A stretch of DNA of 64,000 bases from Tyzzerella sp. (GCA_017465565.1 JAFTWA010000062.1:1-64000); one strand, 5' to 3'. Numbered from the stretch's first letter, positions 34,383 through 46,094 are shown. The notes: a model not told the origin generated them from the letters alone. Translations and numbers: made by a program.

Positions 34383-36452
34383 ATGAAAGCACCTACTTAT
34401 TATCAACACATGGTTCCATTAGACACGCTAGAGGGATTTCGTATCCGCCCTGGCTTTTTTGATGTGAACGGCGCAACAGCACTCTCCGATGGTGTATGCT
34501 TTACCATTCACTCACAAGGAGCAACTTCCTGTGAATTATTACTTTACAAGCCTTATGCCAAAGAGCCTTATGCCGTTTTAAAATACCCAGATAACTATCG
34601 CATTGGAAATGTATTTTCTATGATTGTATTTGATTTAGATGTAACTGATTTCCAATATGCATTTCGCTTAGACGGTCCATATGACCAAAAGAAAGGACTT
34701 CTATTTGACAAAAATAAAATCCTGTTAGACCCTTATGCGAAAGCAGTTATTGGCCGAAGTGAAACGGGATACCGCGGACGTGTGGTACGCAACAACTTTG
34801 ACTGGGGTATTACAAAGCCTTCTACCTCACCTCTCTCTGATTTGGTGATTTACGAAATGCATGTACGTGGATTTACCCAGGATCCTACTTCTGGTGCCAC
34901 ATACCCTGGTACATTTCACGCGATTATAGAAAAGATTCCATACTTAAAAGAGCTCGGTGTAAATGCGGTGGAGCTTATGCCAATATTCGAATTTGATGAG
35001 ATGCGCGACTACCGCATTGTAAACGGCAAAGAGGTTGTGGATTACTGGGGATATAATACAGTTAGTTTTTTTGCACCAAACACCAGCTACGCTTCTGGCG
35101 CAGAAGGCAATCATGTTGGCCTTGAACTCAAAAAATTGATAAAGACATTAAAAGACAATAACATCGAAGTTATCTTAGATGTGGTCTTTAATCATACTGC
35201 GGAAGGCAATGAAAATGGACCTTTCTTCTCATTTAAGGGAATCGATAATAATATTTATTATATGCTGAAACCTGATGGCACTTACTACAATTTTAGCGGA
35301 TGTGGCAACACTATGAACTGCAACCACCCAGTCGTTCAGCAAATGATTCTGGAATGCCTTCGTTATTGGGTAACGACCTACCGTGTGGATGGATTCCGCT
35401 TCGACCTCGCTTCTATTCTTGGACGAAATGAAGATGGCTTACCAATGGAAAATCCCCCACTATTACAGACACTTGCATTTGACCCGATTTTGAAAGACAT
35501 CAAATTAATCGCCGAAGCCTGGGATGCAGGTGGTCTATATCAGGTTGGTAACTTTCCTTCCTGGAAACGCTGGGCTGAGTGGAATGGAAAATACCGGGAT
35601 GACCTTCGCGATTTTCTAAAAGGCGACTACTGGAAGGCGCCAGACGCAGCAAGACGCATCGCTGGTTCTACCGACCTTTACAATCCATTTGAACGCGGAA
35701 CGGATGTATCTGTAAACTTTATCACCTGCCACGACGGTTTTACTCTGAACGATTTATATTCTTATAATGAAAAGCATAACGAAGACAACGGCTGGGATAA
35801 CACCGACGGAACCAATGATAACCGCAGCTGGAACTGTGGCGAGGAGGGCGAAACCTCCAATCCACGTATTCTAAAGCTTCGCCGCAGGCTCATGCGAAAT
35901 GCGTTTGCGGTTCTGATGTGCAGCCGCGGAACGCCGATGTTCTTGTCCGGCGATGAATTTTGCGATACCAGAAACGGAAATAACAACCCATATTGTCAGG
36001 ACAATCCAACCTCATGGCTTGACTGGTCACTATTAGAAAAGAATCAGGATATGTTCGAATTTGCCAAATACATGATTCATTTCCGCCATATACATGCCGT
36101 AATCCGCAAGGATTTGGAGCAGGCAAAATGTGGATTTCCTCATATCAGTCAACACGGAACAACTCCTTGGAACGATTATTTTACAGAAGATTCCAAGGTG
36201 GTCTGCACCATGTATGCAGGATATGACAAAAAGCTTAAAAAAGACGATATTGTGTATCTGGCTGTGAATTCTTACTGGGAACCAATGCAGATTGAACTGC
36301 CAAAGCTGCCTGCGGACATGAACTGGCATCTGGCAGTAGATACGGCTTTATATAAGAGCAAACGATTTGTTTTCGAAGATGCAAAGATGAAAAAAATTAG
36401 GGACGAATATCAACTAGGCTCTAGATCTGTAGTAGTGCTGGTAGCGAAATAA
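34383..36452 (+). CDS. glgX: Glycogen debranching enzyme (GH13 isoamylase type)
   Basis: Hydrolyses alpha-1,6 branches of glycogen or limit dextrins. 689 residues: N-terminal CBM48-like domain (about 15-120), then a GH13 barrel with the four conserved regions. These are DVVFNHTAEGN, DGFRFDLASILG (nucleophile Asp), LIAEAWDAGG (acid/base Glu) and FITCHDGFTLND. A C-terminal beta domain ends at 689. The overall pattern fits GlgX/isoamylase rather than pullulanase. No other glycogen gene is adjacent. It stands alone on the plus strand with an AT-rich promoter region before ATG 34383 and a CGGAGG ribosome site. Confidence 0.92.
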   Translation: MKAPTYYQHMVPLDTLEGFRIRPGFFDVNGATALSDGVCFTIHSQGATSCELLLYKPYAKEPYAVLKYPDNYRIGNVFSMIVFDLDVTDFQYAFRLDGPYDQKKGLLFDKNKILLDPYAKAVIGRSETGYRGRVVRNNFDWGITKPSTSPLSDLVIYEMHVRGFTQDPTSGATYPGTFHAIIEKIPYLKELGVNAVELMPIFEFDEMRDYRIVNGKEVVDYWGYNTVSFFAPNTSYASGAEGNHVGLELKKLIKTLKDNNIEVILDVVFNHTAEGNENGPFFSFKGIDNNIYYMLKPDGTYYNFSGCGNTMNCNHPVVQQMILECLRYWVTTYRVDGFRFDLASILGRNEDGLPMENPPLLQTLAFDPILKDIKLIAEAWDAGGLYQVGNFPSWKRWAEWNGKYRDDLRDFLKGDYWKAPDAARRIAGSTDLYNPFERGTDVSVNFITCHDGFTLNDLYSYNEKHNEDNGWDNTDGTNDNRSWNCGEEGETSNPRILKLRRRLMRNAFAVLMCSRGTPMFLSGDEFCDTRNGNNNPYCQDNPTSWLDWSLLEKNQDMFEFAKYMIHFRHIHAVIRKDLEQAKCGFPHISQHGTTPWNDYFTEDSKVVCTMYAGYDKKLKKDDIVYLAVNSYWEPMQIELPKLPADMNWHLAVDTALYKSKRFVFEDAKMKKIRDEYQLGSRSVVVLVAK

Positions 36453-36463
36453 ATTTATATAAC

Positions 36464-36495
36464 CAAGGGGCAGTTGCAAAAAACAACTGCCCCTT
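36464..36495. terminator. Hairpin between glgX and rhaD (convergent)
   Basis: AAGGGGCAGTTG with CAACTGCCCCTT (12-bp perfect stem, A-rich loop) between two converging genes. The tail is only moderately T-rich in either direction, but the stem is very stable. Confidence 0.65.
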
Positions 36496-36512
36496 CTGAA
36501 TAGAAATCCAAT

Positions 36513-37340
36513 TTATTTTTCGTATAAAAACTTTTCTGGAAGTTCCACATTAAATTCTACAGCCAAATCTCTAAAATTCTGTGCTGTAATTGTCTGAAGC
36601 TTGTCTGGTCTCATAGAAAGCATTTTTACAAGAATTTCTGCTGCCTTTTCTACCGTGTGCATAAGTCCGAAAGTCAAATCAAAATCTTCTCCAGAACAGA
36701 ACATTCCATGATGTGCCCAGATTGCCACATCGTATTGTTTCATAAGTTCACTTGTAGCCACCGCAATGTCACGTCCGCCTGGAACCATCCAGTCTACCAC
36801 ACCTATGCCTGAAGCAAAAACAATCGGACATTCCGTCATCATTTCCCACAATTCTCTTGTGAATACTTCATCCTTTAATGGAAGAACAAATGTAAGGGCA
36901 ATGATATTTGCCGGATGCGCATGATAAATGACTCTGTGTTTGCCGCCAGAAGCTAACATTTTCACTTCGTGATTCATCAAATGGCTTGGCAATTCACTTG
37001 TTGGACGTCCTCCATTTACAAGTCCCCAACAAATTCTGTAATTCTCTCCCTTTTCGTCTACTTCAATGATACAAATACTGTCTTCTGGGTCTAAAATAAC
37101 GTTGCGGAAATATTTCCCGCTTCCTGTTACCATAAAATATTCTCCGGCAAGCTTTGGTACAGAAGTTCCAATTGGCTTCCATTCTGATTCACTTGCTAAA
37201 TACTCTTTTACTTCTTCCACTTCTTCTGGTTTCATACGGTAAGAGAAATTTCCGCCGTTTCTTTCATGCCAGCCCTGTTCCCAGCCGTCATTACACATTC
37301 TGATAAATCCTTGCACAAATTTTGCATCTAAAATACTCAT
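36513..37340 (-). CDS. rhaD: Rhamnulose-1-phosphate aldolase
   Basis: Cleaves L-rhamnulose 1-phosphate into dihydroxyacetone phosphate and L-lactaldehyde. 275 residues of the class II zinc aldolase/RhaD family: GNFSYRM near 30, the zinc histidines in YHAHPANIIALT (HAH) near 140 and the third in IWAHHGMFCSG near 210, and catalytic Glu in the FTRELWEMM region. Last gene of rhaB-rhaA-rhaD, 22 nt after rhaA. No lactaldehyde reductase, mutarotase or transporter for rhamnose is in the window. Confidence 0.95.
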   Translation of the reverse strand: MSILDAKFVQGFIRMCNDGWEQGWHERNGGNFSYRMKPEEVEEVKEYLASESEWKPIGTSVPKLAGEYFMVTGSGKYFRNVILDPEDSICIIEVDEKGENYRICWGLVNGGRPTSELPSHLMNHEVKMLASGGKHRVIYHAHPANIIALTFVLPLKDEVFTRELWEMMTECPIVFASGIGVVDWMVPGGRDIAVATSELMKQYDVAIWAHHGMFCSGEDFDLTFGLMHTVEKAAEILVKMLSMRPDKLQTITAQNFRDLAVEFNVELPEKFLYEK

Positions 37341-37362
37341 TTTTCATCCTCCTTCTTTTGTC

Positions 37363-38616
37363 TTATCTAGCACTCAGTACTTCTTCTTCGTATTTTTTCA
37401 CATCTTCAAACCATGCGCTTCTTACTGGAACATTTTCTAATTCACAGTAGTAATCCCACACATCTCCCATTGGATATGTCTTTAATTCTTCCTGCAACAT
37501 CATAAGTTCTGTAAACTTTCCCTGGTCTTGAAGTTCTTTTAATTTTTTGTTTGGAGAAAGTAATGCATAAAGGAGTGCTTTTTGCATGTTTCTCATTCCT
37601 ACAACCCATGCAGAAATGCGGTTGATACTTGCATCAAAATAATCCAGCGCGATAAATACTCTGTCGATTGCATCGTTTCTTACGATTTCTTTTGCAATTT
37701 CTTTTGTCTCATCATCCAGAAGCACCACATGGTCACTATCCCAGCGCATTGGTCTTGTCACGTGAAGTGCCACCTTTTCGTTAAATAAAAGCATAGAAGA
37801 AATCTTGTCCGATACCATTTCTGTTGGATGATAATGTCCGTTGTCCATAAGAGGAATCGTTCCTTCCGTCTTTGCAACATAGTTCTGTGCAAATTCTGCG
37901 GATCCAGCTGTATATGCTTCTAAACCGATACCGAATACCTTTGATTCTACACAAACATATACTTTTGACTTATCATAATCAATGCTTAAAATCTGGTCTA
38001 AAGAATCTTTATATCTTACTCTAGGCCCCAATCGGTCCGCTGGGATGTCTTTAAATCCATCTGGAATCCAAACATTCATAACACAAGGAATTCCTGTTTC
38101 CTCTGCAAAATATTGTGAAATTCTGATGCATGCTTGTCCGTGGCGAATCCAAAACTGACGGATTTCTTCATCAGGGCTTGTGAGCGTATATTCATCTGCC
38201 TTTGGATGTGAGAAGAATGTTGGGTTGAAATCAAGTCCCATTCCTCTTTCCTTTGCGAATTCCACCCATTTTGCAAAATGCTTTGGCTCTAAAGCATCTC
38301 TATCTGCCTTTTCTCCATTTTCAAAAATGGCATAACATGCATGGATATTGATTTTCTTTGCACCTGGAATCAGCTTTAACGCCATATCAATATCGTTCAT
38401 TAATTCTTCTGGTGTGTGAGCCTTTCCTGGGTAGTTACCTGTTGTCTGAATTCCGCCTGTAAGTGGTCCGTCCTGGTCAAATCCCACAACGTCATCTCCC
38501 TGCCAGCAGTGCATAGAAACTGGAATACTCTTTAAGGTTTCCACTGCCTTGTCTACCTCTACTCCCAACTCTGCATACATATGCTTTGCATATTCGTATC
38601 GTTCTCTTGTTGTCAT
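37363..38616 (-). CDS. rhaA: L-rhamnose isomerase
   Basis: Interconverts L-rhamnose and L-rhamnulose with divalent metals. 417 residues, standard length. Family signatures: SMHCWQGDDVVGFD near residue 35, GGIQTTGNYPGKA, the metal-binding FNPTFFSHP and MDNGHYHPTE segments, and HVTRPMRWDSDHVVLLDDE. Sits between rhaB (22 nt) and rhaD (22 nt), both with clear ribosome sites, so all three should be one transcript under the divergent AraC regulator. Confidence 0.96.
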   Translation of the reverse strand: MTTRERYEYAKHMYAELGVEVDKAVETLKSIPVSMHCWQGDDVVGFDQDGPLTGGIQTTGNYPGKAHTPEELMNDIDMALKLIPGAKKINIHACYAIFENGEKADRDALEPKHFAKWVEFAKERGMGLDFNPTFFSHPKADEYTLTSPDEEIRQFWIRHGQACIRISQYFAEETGIPCVMNVWIPDGFKDIPADRLGPRVRYKDSLDQILSIDYDKSKVYVCVESKVFGIGLEAYTAGSAEFAQNYVAKTEGTIPLMDNGHYHPTEMVSDKISSMLLFNEKVALHVTRPMRWDSDHVVLLDDETKEIAKEIVRNDAIDRVFIALDYFDASINRISAWVVGMRNMQKALLYALLSPNKKLKELQDQGKFTELMMLQEELKTYPMGDVWDYYCELENVPVRSAWFEDVKKYEEEVLSAR

Positions 38617-38638
38617 TTTTACATTCTCCTTTTCCTTT

Positions 38639-40045
38639 TTATTGTGGTTTAAATTCTTTTATGTTAAATGAATTAAACACGCATTTTCTTGCTTCTTCTA
38701 GTCTCTCCATCTCTCCTGACTGAATCATTTGCGCCATCAGATTTCCGATAGCAGTTGCTTCCCCAGGTCCTGCATAAACTGTCTTTCCTGTTGCATTCGC
38801 AGTTAATTGATTGAGATATGCCGCATTGGAACCTCCGCCAATCACATGGATTCCATCATAGGTTCGTCCTGTGTTACTTTCAATTTCATGCACTGTCTTT
38901 CCGTAGCAATCTGCTAAGCTCTGATAAATCACAGTTGCAATCTCACCAATGCTTTCTGGAACCTGCTGATTGGTTTTTCTGCAGTAATCTTTGATTGCCT
39001 CTGTCATATTTTCTGGTGCAAGAAATGCGTCATCATTTACATCTACCCGGCTTTTGAAATCCTTATGTTCTTCTGCCATCCCACATAACTCAGCAAATGA
39101 ATAGGCGTCATTTAGTTCATGGCGTACAGACTGAATCATCCAAAGACCCATGATATTTTTCAAATAACGGAAATGGTACTCATATCCGCCTTCATTTGTG
39201 AAATTCGCCTTCTGGCTTTCTTCATTGCAAAGAGCCTCACTTAGCTCCACTCCCATGAGTGACCAGGTTCCTGAACTGATATAAAGTCCATTTCCCTCTT
39301 CACGAGGCATTGCCATGACTGCTGATGCAGTGTCGTGGCTTGCACAGAGCACAACTTTACAAGCAAAGCCGACCTCTTTTTGAATTTCTTCTTTTAAACT
39401 TCCAACCTCATATCCTGGCATCTGCAAAGGCAGAAACATTTCCTCATTATATCCTAATTGGGAAATCAGCGACTTATCCCACTGCTTCTCTATTGGACTA
39501 ACTAGCTGCGTGGATGTCGCATTGGTGTATTCCGAAACCTTATTTCCTGTCAAAAGGAACTGGAAATAGTCAGGCAGCATTAAAAATGTCTTTGCTTTCT
39601 CCAGAATGTCTGGTGTCTGCTTTTTCACCGCCATCAATTGATAAATCGTATTGAAAATCTGTTTCTGAATTCCTGTTTTCTCATACAGCTCAGATTCTGC
39701 AATCACTTCATACACTTCTTTATCCATTCCGTTTGTTCTGGAATCTCTGTATCCATATGTATCACCGATCACTTCATCATTTTCATCTAATAAAACATAA
39801 TCTACCGCCCAGGTGTCAATGGACATACTTTGAGGAATTTTTCCTATTTCTGCACACTTTTTCATTCCATTTACAATTTCCGTAAACAAATGCTCAGTAT
39901 CCCACAAAAGCTTATTACCCTGCTTTTTCATACCGTTTTCAAAGCGGTAAATTTCTTCCAGCCGCATTTGTCCATCTTCCAGATGTCCTAAAATATGGCG
40001 TCCACTGGATGCTCCAATGTCTATCGCCAAATAATATTTCTGCAT
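38639..40045 (-). CDS. rhaB: Rhamnulokinase
   Basis: ATP-dependent phosphorylation of L-rhamnulose at O-1. 468 residues of the FGGY sugar-kinase family: N-terminal phosphate loop YLAIDIGASSGRHILG, SIDTWAVDYVLLDENDE near 88, ASHDTASAVMAMP near 237, SSGTWSLMGVE near 256 and the C-terminal adenosine-binding VIGGGSNAAYLNQLTANATGK near 400. First gene of the rha operon, divergent from an AraC-type regulator. Confidence 0.95.
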   Translation of the reverse strand: MQKYYLAIDIGASSGRHILGHLEDGQMRLEEIYRFENGMKKQGNKLLWDTEHLFTEIVNGMKKCAEIGKIPQSMSIDTWAVDYVLLDENDEVIGDTYGYRDSRTNGMDKEVYEVIAESELYEKTGIQKQIFNTIYQLMAVKKQTPDILEKAKTFLMLPDYFQFLLTGNKVSEYTNATSTQLVSPIEKQWDKSLISQLGYNEEMFLPLQMPGYEVGSLKEEIQKEVGFACKVVLCASHDTASAVMAMPREEGNGLYISSGTWSLMGVELSEALCNEESQKANFTNEGGYEYHFRYLKNIMGLWMIQSVRHELNDAYSFAELCGMAEEHKDFKSRVDVNDDAFLAPENMTEAIKDYCRKTNQQVPESIGEIATVIYQSLADCYGKTVHEIESNTGRTYDGIHVIGGGSNAAYLNQLTANATGKTVYAGPGEATAIGNLMAQMIQSGEMERLEEARKCVFNSFNIKEFKPQ

Positions 40046-40190
40046 ATTGCTGCTCCTTTCTCATTTCATTTTTATCCTATATACATCATAGGCAAATATT
40101 TTTCGTATTTTTAGGACTTTCCTGAAAAAGAAATAGGACCTTATTTGCAATTTTGTGTTATACTGTTTTTAAGGAATGGGAGGACTTGAT
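40046..40190. promoter_or_regulatory. Divergent rha control region
   Basis: 145 nt between rhaB (minus) and the AraC regulator (plus). It holds ribosome sites for both and AT-rich promoter-like stretches (for example TTGTGTTATACTGTTTTT at 40151-40168). I could not define a repeated AraC-family operator. Confidence 0.45.
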
Positions 40191-41159
40191 ATGCAGAAAG
40201 AATTGTTAACTCATCTTCAAAAAATCACACCAGAAGAACAGGAAATCTTAAATGGCTTGCAAAATATCCGCAAGGACCTATATACATCACGCAAAGACTT
40301 CGTCATTGACAGCCAGAAGCTTTTAGAAAAAGGACGCTTAATTGAAATACGTCCTCATACCAGATTTGCACACTTTCCAAAGCACCGCCACAACTATGTG
40401 GAAATGGTCTATATGTGCAGCGGTACTACTACGCATATCATTAACGACACAGACCGTATTGTGCTAAAAGAAGGGGATTTACTTTTCTTGAACCAGAATG
40501 TGACACAGGAGATTCTCCCTGCAAATGAACAGGATATCGCAGTCAATTTCATTATTCTTCCAGAATTCTTTGACCGCTCTATTTCCATGATTGAACGTGA
40601 AAATGTCTTGCGTAACTTTTTGATATCCACCCTCTCTCAGGATAATTCTATGTCCAGCTATCTGCATTTTGAGGCAAAAGACATCCTTCCTGTACAGAAC
40701 CTCATTGAAAACATGGTATGGACACTGATTAACCAAAAAAGAGGGACAAATACCATTAATCAGACAACCATGGGACTTTTATTCATGAACCTATCGCTGT
40801 TTGCAGACACCATCAATCAAAATGACGAAAACCAATATGAACAGAATTTGGTTTTTACTGTTTTAAAGTATATTGAGACGAATTATAAAAATGGAACACT
40901 TGCGGATATCGCAAAAGAAACAAAGCAGCCTACGTATTACGTAAGCCGCTTATTGAAAAAACATACTGGTTCAAATTTCAAAGAATTGCTGCAGGAACGA
41001 AAGCTCCAGCAGGCTTCGTATCTGCTGTCTCAGACGCCTCTATCGACCGAAGCCATTATTGAGGCGATTGGGTATGATAACAGCAGTTACTTTTATCGGA
41101 AGTTTAGGGAGAAGTATGGTTGTTCACCGAAGGAATATCGGAAGAATGAAATGAACTAA
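40191..41159 (+). CDS. AraC family regulator, probably of rhamnose genes
   Basis: 322 residues from ATG 40191, where GGGAGG lies 8 nt upstream; the ATG at 40176 lacks a good site. N-terminal cupin sensor (HFPKHRHNYVEMVYMCSG near 60) and C-terminal double helix-turn-helix (LADIAKETKQPTYYVSRLLKKHTG and TEAIIEAIGYDNSSYFYRKFREKYGCSPKEYR). The divergent position next to rhaBAD suggests an L-rhamnose-responsive activator, as RhaS/RhaR in other bacteria, but sugar specificity is inferred from context alone. Confidence 0.9.
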   Translation: MQKELLTHLQKITPEEQEILNGLQNIRKDLYTSRKDFVIDSQKLLEKGRLIEIRPHTRFAHFPKHRHNYVEMVYMCSGTTTHIINDTDRIVLKEGDLLFLNQNVTQEILPANEQDIAVNFIILPEFFDRSISMIERENVLRNFLISTLSQDNSMSSYLHFEAKDILPVQNLIENMVWTLINQKRGTNTINQTTMGLLFMNLSLFADTINQNDENQYEQNLVFTVLKYIETNYKNGTLADIAKETKQPTYYVSRLLKKHTGSNFKELLQERKLQQASYLLSQTPLSTEAIIEAIGYDNSSYFYRKFREKYGCSPKEYRKNEMN

Positions 41160-41166
41160 ATGCTTT

Positions 41167-42348
41167 TTAATCTTCAAAAGCCTCTTTCACTTTATCCATA
41201 AAGCCTTTTTTCTTTTTCTTCTCTTGTTCTGCATTTTCGCCTTGCTTTAATGTATTTCCAGTCAGTTCATCGAACTTGCGAAGTGCTTCTTTCGCCTCAG
41301 CGCTTAAGTGTTCTGGGGTCTGAATAACGAGTGTTACATAATGGTCACCTCGAACCTTTTTGTCTCTGAGTGAAGGCACACCTTTTCCTCTCAGACGCAC
41401 TTTTGTATCTGTCTTTGTACCTGGTGCAATTGTATAAAGTACATCTCCATCCACAGTCTTGATACGTACATCACCGCCAAGTGCTGCCTGTGCAAATGAA
41501 ATTGGTGCTGTTGAGAAAATATGCATATCCTGACGTCCAAAGATTGGATGTCTTGAAACAGTTACTTCCACTAACAAATCGCCTCTTGGGCCACCATTTG
41601 TACCCGGCTCGCCTTTATCGCGGATGCGAATGCTCTGGCCATTATCGATACCAGCTGGAATCGTAACTGCAATCTTCTTCTTAGACGCAACATATCCCGT
41701 ACCCGCACAGTCTGAACATTTTTCTCTGACAATCTTTCCGCTTCCGTGACAGTCTGGACATGTCTGCACATTCTGTACTGTTCCAAAGAAAGATTGCTGT
41801 GTATATACAACCTGACCACGTCCGCCACATTTTGGACATGTCTCTGGTGCAGTACCTGGTTTTGCACCCGAACCATTACAGGTCTTACATGGGTCTTTGA
41901 TAACCACTTCTAATTCTTTTTCACAGCCAAAAACAGCCTCTTCAAATGTAATACGAATACCTTTGCGGATGTTTGCGCCCTGCATTGGTCCGTTGTAAGC
42001 ACTTCTTCTGCTGCGTCCACCGCCGAACATATCTCCGAAAATATCTCCAAAGATATCTGTGAAATCCATTCCACCAAAATCAAAGCCGCCGTATCCGCCA
42101 GCTCCGCCTGCGCCTCCATCAAAGGCCGCGTGACCGAACTGGTCATATTTGCTGCGCTTGTCTGGGTCGCTAAGTACTGCATATGCTTCTGAAAGTTCTT
42201 TGAACTTTGCTTCCGCCTCTTTGTCTCCTGGATTTGCATCTGGATGGTACTTCTTTCCTAAGGCTCTATATGCTTTTTTGATTGCTGCAGCATCGGCATT
42301 TTTATCGACGCCCAGCACCTCATAATAATCTCTTTTTGTCTCAGCCAT
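41167..42348 (-). CDS. dnaJ: Chaperone protein DnaJ
   Basis: Co-chaperone that delivers substrates to DnaK and stimulates its ATPase. 393 residues: J domain (1-70) with the HPD motif in [11 protein letters not shown]; a Gly/Phe-rich linker (about 75-125); four CxxCxGxG zinc repeats ([32 protein letters not shown]); then C-terminal substrate-binding domains and a Lys-rich tail. Last gene of hrcA-grpE-dnaK-dnaJ. Its stop is only 7 nt from that of the converging AraC gene, so transcripts probably overlap at their ends. Confidence 0.97.
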   Translation of the reverse strand: MAETKRDYYEVLGVDKNADAAAIKKAYRALGKKYHPDANPGDKEAEAKFKELSEAYAVLSDPDKRSKYDQFGHAAFDGGAGGAGGYGGFDFGGMDFTDIFGDIFGDMFGGGRSRRSAYNGPMQGANIRKGIRITFEEAVFGCEKELEVVIKDPCKTCNGSGAKPGTAPETCPKCGGRGQVVYTQQSFFGTVQNVQTCPDCHGSGKIVREKCSDCAGTGYVASKKKIAVTIPAGIDNGQSIRIRDKGEPGTNGGPRGDLLVEVTVSRHPIFGRQDMHIFSTAPISFAQAALGGDVRIKTVDGDVLYTIAPGTKTDTKVRLRGKGVPSLRDKKVRGDHYVTLVIQTPEHLSAEAKEALRKFDELTGNTLKQGENAEQEKKKKKGFMDKVKEAFED

Positions 42349-42382
42349 AATATTTTGCCTCTCTACTTATATTACAATGAAA

Positions 42383-42416
42383 TTCTGCGAACCCCGATTC
42401 CTCGGGTTCCGCAGAA
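42383..42416 (-). terminator. Stem-loop between dnaK and dnaJ
   Basis: TTCTGCG-AACCCC (42383-42395) pairs with GGGTT-CCGCAGAA (42404-42416), a 12-13 bp stem with one bulge and a short loop. The downstream minus strand is TTTCATTG, a weak T tract, so partial termination or mRNA protection that lowers dnaJ relative to dnaK is plausible. Confidence 0.55.
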
Positions 42417-42441
42417 CATTTCTCTTTTATTAGATTTCTAA

Positions 42442-44319
<1,878 letters not shown>

Positions 44320-44338
44320 CTAAAATATGTGTGAAATA

Positions 44339-44941
44339 TTAGTTTGCTACCTTTACCATGCTGTATCTCACAACGGAGTCACGGTATGTGTAGCCTTTTT
44401 GAAATTCTTCTACAATAATATTATCTCCAACCTCTTCGTCTTCCACATGCATGACTGCGTTGTGAAGGTCCGGATTGAATTCTTGACCTACTGCTTCGAT
44501 TGGTTTTACGCCAACGCTTTCCAGCATTGTCATAAGCTGCTTGTAAACCATTTCCATTCCTGTTACAAAAGCATCTTCTTTGTCCTCTTCTGCCACTGCT
44601 GAGAAACCTCTTTCGAAATTATCAACGACCGGTAATAATTTTTCGATAATGCTCTTTGCACCGATTTCGTACATCGCAGATTTCTCTTTCTCTGTACGTT
44701 TGCGGAAATTATCGAACTCTGCCATCTGTCTTAAAAGCTTATCAGACAGTTCTTCGATTTTTTCATCTCTTTCATCTTTTTTCTTCTTGAAAAACTTTGT
44801 TTTTTCTTTTGTAGCTTCCTCTGCCTCAGTTGCTTCTGATTCTTCTGTCTGAACTTCCTGCTCAGTCGTTTCTTCTATAACTTCTTCTGCAACTTCTTCC
44901 ACAGTTTCTTCCACTACTTCTTGATTCTTGTTTTCTTCCAA
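44339..44941 (-). CDS. grpE: Nucleotide exchange factor GrpE
   Basis: Releases ADP from DnaK. 200 residues: a long acidic, Glu/Thr-rich disordered N-terminus (about 1-45), a Lys-rich patch, the dimeric coiled-coil helix (KIEELSDKLLRQMAEFDNFRKRTEKE) and the C-terminal beta domain with the family signature ending VVRYSMVKVAN. Placed between hrcA (17 nt) and dnaK in the usual Firmicutes order. Confidence 0.96.
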   Translation of the reverse strand: MEENKNQEVVEETVEEVAEEVIEETTEQEVQTEESEATEAEEATKEKTKFFKKKKDERDEKIEELSDKLLRQMAEFDNFRKRTEKEKSAMYEIGAKSIIEKLLPVVDNFERGFSAVAEEDKEDAFVTGMEMVYKQLMTMLESVGVKPIEAVGQEFNPDLHNAVMHVEDEEVGDNIIVEEFQKGYTYRDSVVRYSMVKVAN

Positions 44942-44958
44942 TGGATGTATCCACCTTT

Positions 44959-46002
44959 CTATTCTTCTTTATGGAAAATCTCATCCAGCTCTGTCATCAG
45001 AGTTTTCAGAGTCTTCATTACATGCTCATAATCCATTCGTTTTGGTCCGATAATACCTATCGTTCCCTGCATTCCTTCACCTAATTCATAGGTTGCTGTC
45101 ACAACACTGCAGTCCTTCATGGATTGTACCGGAGTTTCATTTCCGATATAAACCTGAATTCCTTTGTTCTCTTCCTGTGAAAGAGTCTGTGTAACAATTT
45201 CCTGAAGTAATTGCTTCTCCTCAAAGGCATTGATGATTTCCTGGGCACTTTGATTGTCGCTCAGTTCTGGATACTTAAATACATTTGTTGCACCACTTGT
45301 ATAAATCTCCATGTCATTATCCAACTGGATTGTAGCTGCAACTGCATCAAGCACATCCCCGATTACTTCACTGTGAATTCCTGCCTGTTCCTTTAATCTT
45401 GCTATCATTCCAAGATTAATCTCTTCAATGGACATGCCAGTCAAGGTAGTGTTCAGCAGCATGTTAAGCTTAAGAATGATTTCGTTGCTGAGTGTCTCCG
45501 CAACAGTTACTATCTTATTCTTAATAATGTTGCCTTCCATTACGATAACTGCAATAATCTGATGGTCATCAACCTGAGACAATTGAATAAATTTCAATTT
45601 GTTACGATTGATTGTTGGAGCAGAAATCATGGTTGCGTAATTTGTATTTACCGCAAGTACCTTCGCAGCCTGCTTTAAGATCTTATCCATCTTATCGGCT
45701 TTCTCCAGCATCGCTTCCCGCATCTCAATGACTTCCTGTTCCTTCTCCTCCATCAGTAAATCAACGTAGAGACGATATCCCTTATCCGACGGAATACGTC
45801 CTGCTGATGTGTGAGGCTGCATGATGTATCCCAAATCTTCCAGGTCTGCCATCTCATTACGAATGGTAGCGGAACTTAAGTTCAAGTCTGTGTATTTTGA
45901 AATTGTTCTTGAACCAACTGGTTCGCCTGTTTCCAAATATGTTTTGATAATCGTCTGCAAGATTGTTAACTTACGATTATCCAATCCGTGATCCAGTGCC
46001 AT
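44959..46002 (-). CDS. hrcA: Heat-inducible transcription repressor HrcA
   Basis: Repressor of class I heat-shock genes; binds CIRCE and needs GroE for activity. 347 residues from ATG 46002, which has AAGGAGG 6 nt upstream; the longer frame starts with GTG inside the CIRCE itself and is unlikely. N-terminal winged helix (LTILQTIIKTYLETGEPVGSRTISKYTDLNLSSATIRNEMADLEDLG) is followed by the HrcA dimerisation domain (MQPHTSAGRIPSDKGYRLYVDLL). First gene of the operon, so the system is autoregulated. Confidence 0.96.
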   Translation of the reverse strand: MALDHGLDNRKLTILQTIIKTYLETGEPVGSRTISKYTDLNLSSATIRNEMADLEDLGYIMQPHTSAGRIPSDKGYRLYVDLLMEEKEQEVIEMREAMLEKADKMDKILKQAAKVLAVNTNYATMISAPTINRNKLKFIQLSQVDDHQIIAVIVMEGNIIKNKIVTVAETLSNEIILKLNMLLNTTLTGMSIEEINLGMIARLKEQAGIHSEVIGDVLDAVAATIQLDNDMEIYTSGATNVFKYPELSDNQSAQEIINAFEEKQLLQEIVTQTLSQEENKGIQVYIGNETPVQSMKDCSVVTATYELGEGMQGTIGIIGPKRMDYEHVMKTLKTLMTELDEIFHKEE

Positions 46003-46025
46003 ACAAACCTCCTTCTTTTTCTTTA

Positions 46026-46052
46026 TTAGCACTCTTTTATTTCGAGTGCTAA
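46026..46052 (-). promoter_or_regulatory. CIRCE operator of the hrcA operon
   Basis: Perfect match to the CIRCE consensus: TTAGCACTC (46026-46034), nine bases, GAGTGCTAA (46044-46052). It lies 24 bp before the hrcA start codon and just downstream of the promoter. Confidence 0.97.
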
Positions 46053-46065
46053 CATCTACGTTATT

Positions 46066-46094
46066 AAGATAGCATTAGAGGATTTATTTGTCAA
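46066..46094 (-). promoter_or_regulatory. Sigma-A promoter of the hrcA-grpE-dnaK-dnaJ operon
   Basis: Minus strand TTGACA (46094-46089), 17-bp spacer, TATCTT (46071-46066). The CIRCE begins 14 bp downstream, so HrcA would block the start of transcription. Confidence 0.82.
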
